From the NCBI RefSeq assembly GCF_000315625.1, contig NW_005434596.1, positions 273,009-337,008 on the forward strand: a DNA stretch of 64,000 nucleotides. Direction: 5' to 3'. Made by a program: the position numbers and the translations under genes. Below the pieces are notes generated by a model that searched no databases, was not told the origin of the DNA, and saw nothing but the letters and a program-made list of their open reading frames with translations. How positions within the stretch are numbered: the stretch's first letter is position 1; every line of letters begins with the position of its first letter. This document shows, one piece after another, positions 13,628-24,478 of the stretch. The stretch is from Guillardia theta CCMP2712. Taxonomy: Eukaryota > Cryptophyceae > Pyrenomonadales > Geminigeraceae.

Positions 13628-15313
13628 TCACCCCTCCTCCTTCTGCGACAGCAGATGCAGCAGCTCCAGGTCAGGAGGAGCCATCCTCCTCGCGAACAGG
13701 AGGAACTCTTTCCTCTTTCTCTCCCCAGCTCCGCTCACCGCCTCTGACAGATCCACCACCTGCCCAGAGTAGCAGCATCCTCGCCTTGTCACCGTCATGC
13801 TCGCTGTGCTGTAAACCTGCATGCGACTACGGAACGACTGCAAGAGGTACACGCTCACCCTCTTCATCCTCACCTCAGTCACCCTCACTCCTTCCTCCTC
13901 CCATCCCCCGTGCGCCACGTACCCCATCCAGGTCCCCGCATGCGAGGGGTGAGGGTACGGCGTCCCATCTAGCTTGATCCTGAACGCCTCCTCCCACTCA
14001 GTCTGCAGCTCCCCCACGCGGGGAGGAAGTCTCATCCTCAAGTGCGCGAACGCGCAGGGGATCTGCTCATGGTTGAAGTCGAGAACTAAGTGCAGCTGCA
14101 GCATCTTCATCATCGCTCTGCCCTCGCTCCCTCCCTCCTCCTTGACGTACAGCTGGATACCCTCCCTCACACCCTCCTGCGCCAGGAGCCTGGCGAGTGC
14201 CGCGTCCATGAGCGCCGATCCGGTCCCGAAGCAGCGGATGAAGCTTTCCTCAACCTCCCAGGGGAAGCAGGAGGAGGAAAGCTCGTCCATCTCAAAGATC
14301 CCGCTCAGCCGCATCATCGTCTGCTTATCCCACTGCGAGCTCACCGGCTCCTCCCCCTCCTGCGCAGGATGGCGGCGGAAGAAGAGGAACGCGAACCCTC
14401 CGGCCTCGTTTCCCTCCACGTCCAGGTACTCGGCGTTCATCCCGCTGCTCGACGTCAATAGGAAGCGCAGACAAGCTTGCGCCCCTCCCTCCATTCTGAG
14501 CTGCCGCTCGAACTCCGCCATGACATGCGCATCACCAGGGAGGATGAAAGTCTGCAGGTACTGCCCGATGGGGCTCGGGAGGGAGGGGAGGCAGAGCTGT
14601 CGCTGCAGCTTGCTGCTCATCGCGACGATCTGCATGTCTCGCATGCTCACGACTGCCATGGGGCAGGAGGAGCAGGACAGCAGCCCCTCTTTCATCTCCA
14701 CCTCGCCCAACTCGTCTCCCTGCTTCAGCGGCTCCCTGCTGCTGTCGTAGCCCGATGGCAGGGTCGGGCTGCAGAGGATGCTCTTCATGTGCACCTGCAG
14801 GTCCTCTAGAAGCTGCAGCACAGTCCTCCTCGACCCTAGCTTCCCTCCGTCTGGCCTCTGCCGCACTGGTACCAGGGCATCGAGCCTTTGGTGCAGCTCC
14901 TTCGTTCGCATCCTCTGGTACTGCTTGTTCAGCCTCTTCTGTATGTTGTCCTCCTTCTTCACCACCACGCTCTCCGTCCCCTGCTCTCGCTGCTTCGCAT
15001 GCTCCTCCTCCCCTCGGGGACAGGCAGTCTCCTGCGGGGAGTCGGGACCTCGATGGCTCATCGAGCCTCTTCCTCCTAACTCGTCATGGTCAACTTGACG
15101 AAACTCTGAAGGCTGGGGTAGGAGGCTGCCGACTTGATCCTTGAACAGACAAGAAGGATGGCCGGACTTCACCCCCCATGTCTCGCAGCTCCGCCTCGAG
15201 GATCTGGGAACTTGGTCAGCAACCTCCGTCAAGACGTACACCATCACATGGCAGACAGCTACTTGGAACATGGGCCGATGACCTAACCTACGTGCCCTTG
15301 ACAACACTTGCAA
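13628..15313 (-). CDS. bHLH-like transcription regulator with a possible PAS-like region
   Basis: A single open frame of 561 codons. The real start may be Met at 15061 (MSHRGPDSPQ), because the first 84 residues look less coding. Counted from 15313, residues about 123-180 form a helix-loop-helix pattern: a basic stretch with KQYQRMRTKELHQRLDALVP, a loop with GGKLGSRR, then VLQLLEDLQVHMKSIL. The usual E-box-reading His/Glu of the basic region are not seen (Lys and Gln instead), so binding to a canonical E-box is doubtful. Residues about 215-320 (MAVVSMRDMQIVAMSSK onward) have PAS-like alternation, a weak inference. The C-terminal part is unrecognised. It probably acts in the nucleus if the call is right. 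Confidence 0.55.
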   Translation of the reverse strand: MQVLSRARRLGHRPMFQVAVCHVMVYVLTEVADQVPRSSRRSCETWGVKSGHPSCLFKDQVGSLLPQPSEFRQVDHDELGGRGSMSHRGPDSPQETACPRGEEEHAKQREQGTESVVVKKEDNIQKRLNKQYQRMRTKELHQRLDALVPVRQRPDGGKLGSRRTVLQLLEDLQVHMKSILCSPTLPSGYDSSREPLKQGDELGEVEMKEGLLSCSSCPMAVVSMRDMQIVAMSSKLQRQLCLPSLPSPIGQYLQTFILPGDAHVMAEFERQLRMEGGAQACLRFLLTSSSGMNAEYLDVEGNEAGGFAFLFFRRHPAQEGEEPVSSQWDKQTMMRLSGIFEMDELSSSCFPWEVEESFIRCFGTGSALMDAALARLLAQEGVREGIQLYVKEEGGSEGRAMMKMLQLHLVLDFNHEQIPCAFAHLRMRLPPRVGELQTEWEEAFRIKLDGTPYPHPSHAGTWMGYVAHGGWEEEGVRVTEVRMKRVSVYLLQSFRSRMQVYSTASMTVTRRGCCYSGQVVDLSEAVSGAGERKRKEFLLFARRMAPPDLELLHLLSQKEEG

Positions 15314-15625
15314 ACAAGATCGACAGCGAGTGAATTTCGCGTTGGCCTCCTGCTGTAAATTCCTCCAGACAATCTTTCATGCACGCGACATTTACAGCCC
15401 CGTCATCGTCTGTGAGCGATTCCTTGCCCATTTTGCAGAATCATGTTGTACGCTATCTCTCATTCCTATTGGTTAAGATTTGTGTTGCTCCAAAATGACA
15501 ATTCCATCCATCCTTGCGCTGCTCTTCTCTTTCCTCCCTATGATCATTGCTCCCTCCCACAATGCCACATAGCTCTCCTATTCTTCTTCAATCCATCCAA
15601 TCCACCATATGTTTCCCCTTCCAAA

Positions 15626-15672
<47 letters not shown>

Positions 15673-15890
15673 ATCCTGATCCTGCTCCTGCTCCTGCCCT
15701 CGATGCTACTGCTCCTCCTGCTCCTGCAGTTGCGCTATGCCATAGCCACACACTCCAAGTACCAGCATTTGCAGGACCTGGCGTCTGTGTACAAGACAGT
15801 CAAAAACTAAAAGATTATAGAATTTGTTACTACCGAGACGGTCGGTCGATACATTTCGATACCTCAATGATTCATCCTACAAGTATATTT
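15314..15890. repeat. Intergenic DNA with a (CTCCTG)n hexamer array
   Basis: About 12-14 CTCCTG units lie at 15627-15712. Leu- and Ala-Pro-repeat frames are artefacts. Nothing else was recognised between the bHLH-like start and the C-rich element. Confidence 0.6.
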
Positions 15891-15899
15891 GAGTTAAAA

Positions 15900-16165
15900 C
15901 TCAAACCCCCGTTTCGCCATCTTCCCTTGGAACACTCATGTCCTCCTGCATACACAGGGGATTCGAAACCCCCACCTCACCAAATTGTACCCCTACCCCC
16001 TCAATAAACAGAACAATCGATCGTACCCCACCTTTCCTGAATAAAAACTGTGTCTGGAACCCAGCGTTCCCCTATGTAGTGTTCCCCTATCTACAAGTAC
16101 CCTTGAAAAAGATACCCCTACCCCCAAGAAGTCGGAACTCCGAGCCCATTACGACCCTGACCCCC
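15900..16165. repeat. C-rich TACCCC-type dispersed element (copy 1)
   Basis: AT-rich sequence punctuated by ACCCCC and TACCCC strings, including ttgtacccctaccccctc, which recurs exactly near 33789. Related blocks lie at 24160-24420, 33395-34085, 45160-45270 and 51060-51200. Confidence 0.5.
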
Positions 16166-16605
16166 ATTTTACGAGTGGTCAGCCAATACGTACCTGTCTG
16201 AAAATGTTTTTGAAAGCACGTACCAAGTTGCGAAACCAGAACTTATCGATTACTCCTCCTTCTGAAAATCTTGAGATGTTCTAAGTATGCAGCGTTTCAG
16301 AAACTCATTATTTGAAAAGGAAGGGTTTCGAATAATACTTTAGAACGTATTATTCGTTACGAGAACCGTTACTTTGGTACTGTAATGTTCCAGGAGGTGA
16401 AAACCACGACCATGGGCGATGGAGAGCAAGTGGAGGGGAGGCAGCTGAAGGAGGAAGGCCAAAGACGAGGGATCAGCTGAAGGAGGAAGGCCAAAGATCG
16501 GAGGCGAATGACCCGACCAAAGAGCTGATGGAGGATCTTGAGGAGCCTGCTGCCAGGAGACAGCGAATGGCACGCGACGCGGAAAATGAGAGAGACCGAG
16601 CGCTT

Positions 16606-16963
16606 CTACAACATCGAGACTGAAGCATCCCAGCTTGGGCTGGTCAAGCTCTCCCTCATAGAGAGCAAGAGACAAGCCTTCATCGCGAGAGCTAGGCTCA
16701 GGTCCTTCGCTGCCCCCTCGATCACTCGCCTTATCTGCTTCGACAGGCTGCTGTACACCTGCTCTGGGCTGATTTCCGGCAGCACATCGCATGTCTCCGG
16801 GTCTATCTATCCCGCAAAGTCTCACTTCTCGCTGTAGCACCAGACGTTGATGATCATGATCGGACTGCCAGCGTCTTGACGGCCTCATAGTCGTCGATGT
16901 AGCAGCTCATCGTGTCTTCCATGGTGGTGATCAGCAACTCGTCTTCGTCTCCGCATGTCATAC
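16606..16963 (-). pseudogene. Isolated two-exon coding fragment, family unknown
   Basis: Two stretches on the minus strand read as coding: one ending TMSCYIDDYEAVKTLA (to 16866) and one starting IDPETCDVLPEISPEQVYSS (from 16806). A 59-nt intron with donor GTCCGA and acceptor GGATAG joins them in phase 0. The second runs through SKQIRRVIEGAAKDLSLA to a stop at 16606-16608; another frame just downstream also looks coding, so the true 3' end is unsure. No N-terminal exons are visible to the right, where tandem repeats begin. It could be a gene remnant or an unrecognised small gene. Confidence 0.35.
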
Positions 16964-17003
16964 TTAATGGTTGCTCTCCCACAGGATCTGCTTCCTCCTT
17001 AGC

Positions 17004-17095
17004 AGGTCGGACGGCAAGACAATGCGGGTGTGGGATGTAGAGACGGAGGCGTGTCAGCTTGTCCTCAGAGGACACGAGGGATACTATGTGGCAGA
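17004..17095 (+). pseudogene. Orphan WD40-repeat fragment
   Basis: A short plus-strand stretch reads DGKTMRVWDVETEACQ followed by LVLRGHEG, a textbook single WD40 blade (x-VWD then GH). A splice-acceptor-like CAG precedes it. No other WD blades are found nearby, and a 52-bp tandem repeat follows. It is best read as a relict or relocated exon. Confidence 0.5.
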
Positions 17096-17246
17096 AGACG
17101 GGAGGGCGCCGCGTCTACCTCTGACGGCGTTTGTCAAGTATGGACTCGATCTCAGGACGGCGGCTGTTTGCTTCCTCGACATGTGCTCAGTTCGTTTGAG
17201 AGATCCTTGCAGTGTGCTGGTTCTCGGATCGATCAGACAGACCTGC

Positions 17247-17454
17247 CGGAGAATGTCTGGCGGCTGCTGGAGATGGGAGGAGCGGTTGCAAGCCGACCCG
17301 GAGAATGTCTGGCGGCTGCTGGAGATGGGAGGAGCCGTTGCAAGCCGACCCGGAGAATGTCTGGCGGCTGCTGGAGATGGGAGGAGCCGTTGCAAGCCGA
17401 CCCGGAGAATGTCTGGCGGCTGCTGGAGATGGGAGGAGCCGTTGCAAGCCGACC
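17247..17454. repeat. Tandem repeat, four copies of 52 bp
   Basis: Units beginning cggagaatgtctggcggctg start at 17247, 17299, 17351 and 17403; the fifth diverges at 17455. Copies are nearly identical (one visible cggttg/ccgttg difference). The period is not a multiple of three and no unit contains a stop in several frames, so overlapping open frames arise on both strands without being genes. Confidence 0.9.
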
Positions 17455-18062
17455 CGTCTCACGGCCTGCGAAGCAGAAGAACAGCTGCTCTTGCCAGTAA
17501 GGACTGGGTGTGCAGGCACATAGGAGGGAGGGGGGCATGTTCATCAGCAGTGCCCCAGCCGGTCTGAGATTACTTGCAGTTTCTCAGTTTGTTTCTTGCA
17601 TGAGGCAGCGAGTGAGTGTAGTGGTGATATCATACCCAAGGTGAGGCCAGGGACAAGAGTCCCGGGGTGAAGTGAAGATACACAAGGAAGCATAGGAAGA
17701 GACCGAGATGCAGACAGATCTGATCTGCACTTGAAGCGAAGTAGACACGAGGACGTAGGTTGACAGTGTGCCATGTTCCCAAAGGCCTTGGAGCGTTGAG
17801 TGCCATGGCACTTTGATGGCGGTTGAGGGGACATCAAAGAGAGTGGGTCCGGCGGTAACGGTCTTTTAAAGTATTCACATGAGATAGTCGATCTCCTACT
17901 GGTCCGACTCGTTCATATGTACATCCCTGACCACACCCGTCAGCCTTCTCCTCCTTCACCCCTCGCAACAGTAATCCCGCCTCTCACAGTCAGGGGCTAC
18001 AGCTTTGCTCGCGCATCGACCTCTCAGCTCACATCAAGGAAGGGCATCAGCTACACTTGCAC
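17455..18062. other. Intergenic, nothing recognised
   Basis: Downstream of the Aquarius stop codon. No coding frame, repeat or RNA gene was recognised. Confidence 0.4.
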
Positions 18063-21000
18063 TTACTCGGCAGGTTGTCGAGCAGCCGAGCCGAAGTCGG
18101 GGTTCTTCCTTCGCTCCTCCTCGAGTCTCTGCAGCAGCTGTCAGCCTCGTCCTCCGGTCCTCCTCGCTCCTACCTGCATCACGACTGCCTGCATGTGCTC
18201 GAGGTTGTGAACTTCAAACTTCTCCTTGCATCCCCCCGCTGCCTCTCGCTTACTCGGGTACTGCAACATCGTTAGACTGCAAGCCTCCAGACCCAGCCCC
18301 AGGAGCTCAAGCGAGGCATCAGCAGGACATCACGGGTGAAGACGAGGGAGGGCGCGAGGAGGAGGAAGAGGAGGGGACTAGCACAGGCCTTACGTTCTCT
18401 CCCAGCGCGAGCTCAAGTCTGGAGGACTTGAGGTTGAGTAGGTTGAAGGCAGGGGCCAGCTCGATGCAGTTGCTGCTCACAGAACTCAGAAGGGAGGGCA
18501 CAAGACAAGCAACCGACCTGAAGAGAGCTTGCCGACAGAACACGTACAGACCCAGACGAGCTCGCGACAGAGCCACAATCAGCCTCCTCACGTCTCGCAA
18601 GTGTCCGACAGTCTTGGTGCGCACCAGAGACAGCAGGATGTAGTCGTTCTGCTGCCCCTGGTACTTGTCCACCGTCGAAATCTTTGGCGGCATCCCCACC
18701 CCAGGGATGGACGAGCAGCGGAAGCGAGCCACGTCCTGCAGGAGGGCAACTTGCCCGTTGTACGTCGACAGGATGGTGATCTTGTCGGCCGGGTAGCCGA
18801 TGATGCGCATGTACATGTAGACAGCGATGATGTACTCGGCTTCGGCGAGGTTCTGATAGAAGAAGGCAGTCGGCTCGCTCTCTCCCACTCCCCCAAGATC
18901 CTCCACGTTCACCAGCTGGAACTGATGAGCAAAACCAGCGTTGGCCAGCCGGAACATCTCCCGCCCTGTCACGTGCTCCATGTCCCCGAGCGACCGATAT
19001 CGCCAGTTGTACAGCTTGGCTATCTCTGGCCTGGCTCGGCCCTGAGCATTGAGCTCGATGTAGGGGATCCCCAGGCGGACGAAGCGAGAAAACAAGCTTT
19101 GGTCCATCCTCGAGTACTTCTGGAAGGCAATGTTCTTGATCACCGGAGGAAGCTGGTTGTGGTCGCCGATGAGCACGACGCGCTTGAGCCGGCACTTGTT
19201 GCCCCTTCTCGGCTCCTGCAGCAGCATGGGGATGAACGTTTCGATCTCCAGGATCTGTGCAGACTCCTCCATCACCAGCGAGTCGAACTCGAAGCCCGAC
19301 TCGATAAAGTCGTGCCGTTTCAGCGCCGCGTGCGTGCATGTCATGGCGATGATCTTGGCCTGTGTGGTCACAAGGTACTTGGCTCGCTCCTGGTAAGTTC
19401 GGAGGATCTCAAACGCTCGGCATTCCTCCAAGAAAGTGAACATGTACTGCACAAGCAACGTCAGCATCACTGTCAGACCCTCCAGCGCCTTACCTTGAGG
19501 TGTTGGAAGCAACCTTGAGCCGCCCTCATCGCATCCTTGCTATCCATGCTCGAGTTGAAGACTGACTCCGGCGCGTCGTTGAAAAACTCGTGGAAAGGAA
19601 ACTGTTCGATGATCTTCGTCGCGTCGTTGCAGTCCTTGACGCGATCCTCAAACTCCTCCCACCTTGCAACGATGTTGAACAGGAAGAAGTGCTGTGCCGT
19701 CTCGCACGAGTACTCCACGTCTGCTGTGATCCCTATGCTCCGAGCCAGCCGCCCCACCTCCTCCAGCAGCTCCAGCCGCTTCCCCAGCATGTACTGGACG
19801 CGTCCCCACTTGGAGAAGTCTTCCTCAGTCTCGAGCGTCTCGGCCTCGTGACCCAGGCGCAGGAGATGTCGCTCGTCGATGTCGAGAGCAGCGATCTTCT
19901 CGAAGATGTCGTTGAGCGCCTGGTTCGAGTGAGTCACCAGCAAGATCCTCTGGTGAGGGAAGTTGTGGTAGATGTTGGAGATGATCTGTACGGCGGTGTC
20001 TGTCTTGCCGGTACCCGGGGGGCCGACGACCTGTGCGAAGCCTTCGTTGGTCCCAGCAAGAATTGCATCCACCTGAGCGGGAGTGAAGCGGATGGAGTTG
20101 GTCTTTCTCTTCAGCTCAGGGTAAGGACCTGGCTCGGGAGGAAGGTAAGACTGGCAGACCATGGCAGCATCGCCCTCGCTGCTGGCTGGAAACTGAACGC
20201 GGAAAGGAGGAGCTACCAACCCCTTGGCGTTAGGCTTGAACTCGATTTTCTTCCCAGGAAAGCTCTCCGTCACATGCTTCTCGTCCAGGAACGTGTCGTT
20301 GAAGTCCACAGTCTGCAATGGGCTCAAGGCCGTGTAATGAGACTCTTGCGGATCTCCATAGCCGAGCAGAACATCGTGAAGCCACTCGGGAACCACGATG
20401 TTGGTATTCATGAGATCTCTGATACACTCCAAGATCGCCTTGAAGTTGTTCTCCTGCGCCTTGCGCTTCATGATCACATTGAACGTCTCGTACACAGGAT
20501 CTCCCCCGTGTTGTGCCTTGTAAGCAGCATCGATCGCGTACTGAGCCGAGTTCAGTCTCACTCGCACCTTCCTCTCTTGTCCCTGAGGCAAGCCTCTCGA
20601 CTGCGGGTCGAGGTTGTTGAAGATTTTCCCATCAGAGTCCAGCATGCCGACCACCTCGCACCCCCTGATGTACTCGATACAGAAGTCTTCCTTGCACTTC
20701 CCTTCCGTATGAGGAGGATGCTCGCCTGCCTTATACCTGGCCTTGATCGTGAGCAGAAACAGCACGTCGTGCTCTCTGAAAGTCTCCCACTCTCGTCTGA
20801 GCGTGTGGTCACGCATTCCTTGCAGCGAATAGGTCGCTTCGCCCACGACCCGCGCAGGCTTCGTTTCACCGAGGTTGGGCTTGGAGACCTCTATGACTGA
20901 GAAGGAAGTGAGAGGAAGGGACGACCGAGACCATCCCTGGAACACCGTTCTCCCGTCATCTATCCTTGGCCTCAGACGCAAAGCAACGTCTTCCACATCC

Positions 21001-23518
21001 TGGCGTATCTCGTAGGTGCTTTCAAGACGGAAGAGGTTGAAGTTGCGAAGCAGGTAGTCATGAAACGTCAAGTACTGCAGGTTCAGCTTGGGTAACGCAA
21101 GGACCTGCTCTCCAGTGAAGTTGATAGACGGCACTACGTGCTCATCCCACAACAGGTTTTCAGTTGGATAAAGGGGAAGTGCATTGATAGCATCCAGCTG
21201 CGAAATCCGACGCTCATGGTATGCAACAGCAATCTCCAACATAGTTCTGTGATCCAACCAAGTCAGCCCGGCCGATTCATCTTCGAACGGTATCAATCTG
21301 ATCTTGCGCAACAGCTGTGATAGCTGAGTCTTGTTCAGCCTCGACAAATACACCCTTAGACTGTCCTTGTTTTCAACGGCTCCAATGTTAGCAAGTGCAA
21401 ATTCCTTCATAATGTCAGGGAACAAGGAGTAGGCATGCCTTTGCACGAGTTGGATACGACCATAATGCCTCGCAAGCATCTCATCACGGCTCAAGGGCAT
21501 ACCAGTGTGCTCATTGATTTCAAAGTCCAAATAGAAGCTCAAAAGATCAAGAAGTTGATTGAAGAGTCGGCCATCTGGGCGCTTAGCGAGGTTTGCAAGG
21601 CGACATCGAATGACGAAATGGTGATCAGAGAGCAGCGCCAAGAAGAATCGGCGGGTTGGCAGTTGAGCAATCAGATCAATCAAGAATTCCAACACCCTTT
21701 CCAAGTATCGCCTCAGTTCGAATTCAAACTTGCCATCTGCCGGGATTGTGGACAGTTGTTGAAAGAAGACCTCGAGTAACTTTGGAAGGAAGTGATCTTT
21801 CAACTTTTCCAAGCCTTCTTTCTGCACTTTCTTTTGTAATGTCCTACAGGATCAAGCGATGTCACTGTAACCTTCAACCAAAGAATATCAAAAGTTACCT
21901 CCATTTCTTCTCAAGGTGAGGAGCTTTTCTAAGTTCTAGCTCCAACCTTGACTTGCTCAAATGTAGCCAAAGAGGCAATGAAACTTGAAGCAAGCATGAG
22001 TTCCTGACCATTGTGTTCTCCAAGCTCTGGAAGCTGTGAATCAGAAATACTACGATGAGGCTCCTTTCTCTATGCGAAAGCTCCTTCTTGCCATGCAGAA
22101 TGGTCACGCTCTTGAAAAATTCTGAGAAAACCTGCTCACGCTCCTGAAACGGCTCCCAAGACATGACCTATGGAGGAGTTAGAAAGCAACTAGAGCTGCA
22201 AACGTAGGCTTCACCTGTTCGCGAAACTTCTCGTTCACCATGCAAACCAAAGAGAGAATGTGAGCGTCTGTAGCTTTCGATGGGTCATAGTTGGGCCATA
22301 GGTACTTCTCGAGGTATTGGCTGTATTCCAAGATCATCACTTTGTTCAACGCAAAGTTCGATGGCAGAAGTTCTTCTTTGTACAACTTAGTCACGAGTGC
22401 TGGATCCCAAGGCTTCGTCTTAGACCCTTTCCAATGCTCCTCAGCAATTGCCATCAACTTATCACTTTCCAGCTTTCGCTTCGTCGGAATGGCGTTGCTA
22501 TCATCCCTGACTTTCTTCTTCTTCTTTTTATCACAAGCTCCAGAATCTGCCTTCCTCTTTGTTCCCGAGGTCTGCTCAGCCTGTTCCTCCTAAAGCTCTT
22601 CGTCAACTGCGACGGTTTTCGCAATATTACAAATACCTCAGCTTCCTCCTGCTCATCATCATCTTCTTCTTCCTAAAATCAAAGCATTGAATCAATAAAG
22701 GGGATCAAAATAGATATCTAGCACCATTTCTTCGTCTTCATCGACATCTTTGGCATCATTGGTTTCGGCACCAGCAGCTTCTAACTGACCCTGTTCTTTT
22801 CCACCATCATGTGATTCTTTTGTTTCCTTTGGTTTTGCTGGCTCGCTGCTGGCCACTGCAGGTACCTCCTTGCTCTGAGCTGCTTGTGGAACTTTGGTGC
22901 CTGCTGACAAGCGAGTATCAAGGGATCAAGGATCATACATAGTAATCTTCGTATGGATGAGAGGTGCGTGTCCTCGAATGATGAAACAGGAAATCTCACC
23001 TGCCGGGCTTTTCTGAGGAGTGCTAGCAGGTTTCTCGGGAGCAGACGCAGGGCTAGGGGTGGGTTCTTGTTGTTTCTTGGGGGACTCTTGTGGTGCGGCC
23101 GTCTTGCTCTTGGCTGGGGACTTCGCCGCTTCAGGTTTTGACGTCTCAGCCGGAGTAGCAGCAGGCTGCTGTTCCTTGGACACTGCAGGTTCTGGTGCCT
23201 GCGCTGCTGGAGCAGGAGCCTTCTCGGCTGGAGTAGCTTCCTTGGCAGGAGACTGCTCTGGTTGGCTGGTTTCAGACGCCGCCGGAGCGCTCGTCTGCTG
23301 GCTCTGCAGGTGAGTCTTCAGACGATCACTTAAAACAGCCTTGACGCCTGAAGTCGGGAGGTTGCGAGCCTTCAACTCGGCTTTCAGCTGGTCCACCTAG
23401 GATGGGAAGCAATCAGTGACGAACCATGTTGGTAAGGTTATGAGCAGGTGAAGTCAGATGAGAACAAATGAATCACCTTCAACTTATCGACATCAGCGAC
23501 AGAGAGGTCCCCTGCCAT
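18063..23518 (-). CDS. AQR: Aquarius/IBP160 spliceosomal RNA helicase with N-terminal SAP domain
   Basis: Known role: Aquarius is the intron-binding SF1 helicase of the spliceosome. The gene starts at 23518 ([14 protein letters not shown], exon 23477-23518). The next exon (23000-23396) gives a SAP motif, [17 protein letters not shown], then an Ala/Pro/Lys/Glu-rich linker and acidic runs. The Aquarius body begins near 22460 ([20 protein letters not shown]). Armadillo-like and insertion regions fill 19900-22160. Helicase motifs are intact: GPPGTGKTD (Walker A, about 20015), [12 protein letters not shown] (about 19250), [12 protein letters not shown] (about 19150), [16 protein letters not shown], and [15 protein letters not shown] (about 18640). 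A 47-nt intron lies at 19447-19493. After GEN a donor (GTAAGG) leads to two more exons ([23 protein letters not shown]) ending at TAA 18063-18065. The stop at 18319 is intronic. Confidence 0.9.
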
Positions 23519-24159
23519 TTGTGAAGACCTCTCAGCTTTCTCTGCAAAAGTGCACCGACTGTCCGCACTTGCCAGGTCCAAGGCAACCCTGCCCCACACA
23601 TCATTATTAGTCCGGAGTCCATAAATCAGTGAAATAGCTTGTTCAGTTTGACATGGCCTTAGTTTGACATGGCCTCAGTTCAACAACGCACGAGCTCATC
23701 AGGAAGAGAGAGAGGGCATGTGGAAGGATAAAAATCAAACATGGAGTGAGGCTGGGCATGTGTATGGCGGGATCTGGGAGCAGGCCTTCCTCCTGTGGTC
23801 CACAGAGCTGGGAAATAGCATTGCTCCTCATGGATGAAGCGAGCTGGGATGAGGAGGGATAAACATACGATAACACGATTGAGAGAACTAGCTGTTGAGT
23901 GCAAGAAGATGAGAAGTCATGTGTGCAGGTCCCACAAAGTTTCCACCAACCCGGTGAGGAATAATTCGAAACGAAAGCAGGCGCAAAAACTGGAAGAGGA
24001 GGAGGAGCAGGAGAGTACGGAGGAGGCAGGGCAGAGAGAGCATGAGGATCAAGTATATTGAGAGGAGGAGAGGAGGAAGAGCCGATAGCCAGCGACAGAC
24101 GATGAGGAGGAGGCACATAAGCCAGAGGATCCTGCCGGCATGCAGGGAGCGGCGGCGCG
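23519..24159. other. Intergenic, nothing firm
   Basis: Upstream of the Aquarius-like start. A few short frames exist on both strands, but none has coding-like composition, and no RNA gene was recognised. Confidence 0.35.
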
Positions 24160-24425
24160 TGGAAACCCAAGGGGGTGGTTTAATTCGTTCGGTGGGTACT
24201 GCTCATTGATGTGGGTGGGGGGTGATTCAATAGTGCTGATTACCCCACAAAATATTGGAAATTTTACGGGTACTTAGTCATTCAAGGTGGTAGAGATCCA
24301 GAATCTTCTTAGTTAATCGGGTGGGGTCATGAGATGACCGGTGATGTACGAAGGGCTCTCTCATTCGGAGTAGGGGTACATCCTCCCTGCTTCCGGATTA
24401 CGAAGGGGGTGGGTGGTTTGCGGTG
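24160..24425. repeat. G/C-rich TACCCC-type dispersed element (copy 2, inverted)
   Basis: Contains gggggtgg, gtgggtggggggtg and gtaggggtaca, the reverse complement of the tgtacccctac string found in the 16-kb and 33.8-kb copies, on an AT-rich background. It lies just upstream of the cystathionine-lyase-like gene. Confidence 0.45.
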
Positions 24426-24478
24426 ATGGGTGCTGATTGGAGGCCCGCCTCAGAGCAAGGACGATGACAGGAGTTGCC

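Noticed and set aside
13786-15144. Several plus-strand frames opposite the bHLH-like gene
   Set aside because: Shadow frames without recognisable motifs; the minus frame is continuous and better structured.
17247-17454. CRISPR-like array
   Set aside because: Direct repeats with no unique spacers, in a eukaryotic genome.
17030-17544. Repeat-protein frames with ENVWRLLEM or its antisense
   Set aside because: Produced by the 52-bp tandem repeat reading through all frames.
18319-18330. Stop codon at 18319 as the end of the Aquarius gene
   Set aside because: A GTAAGG donor after ALGEN and two in-phase exons further left, matching the Aquarius C-terminal region, end the gene at 18063 instead.
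18529-20900. Two long plus-strand frames opposite Aquarius
   Set aside because: Shadows of a GC3-rich gene; helicase motifs are on the minus strand.
23643-24170. 175-codon minus-strand frame and an overlapping plus-strand frame
   Set aside because: No motif, Ser/Pro/Leu-rich composition, and no splice context.
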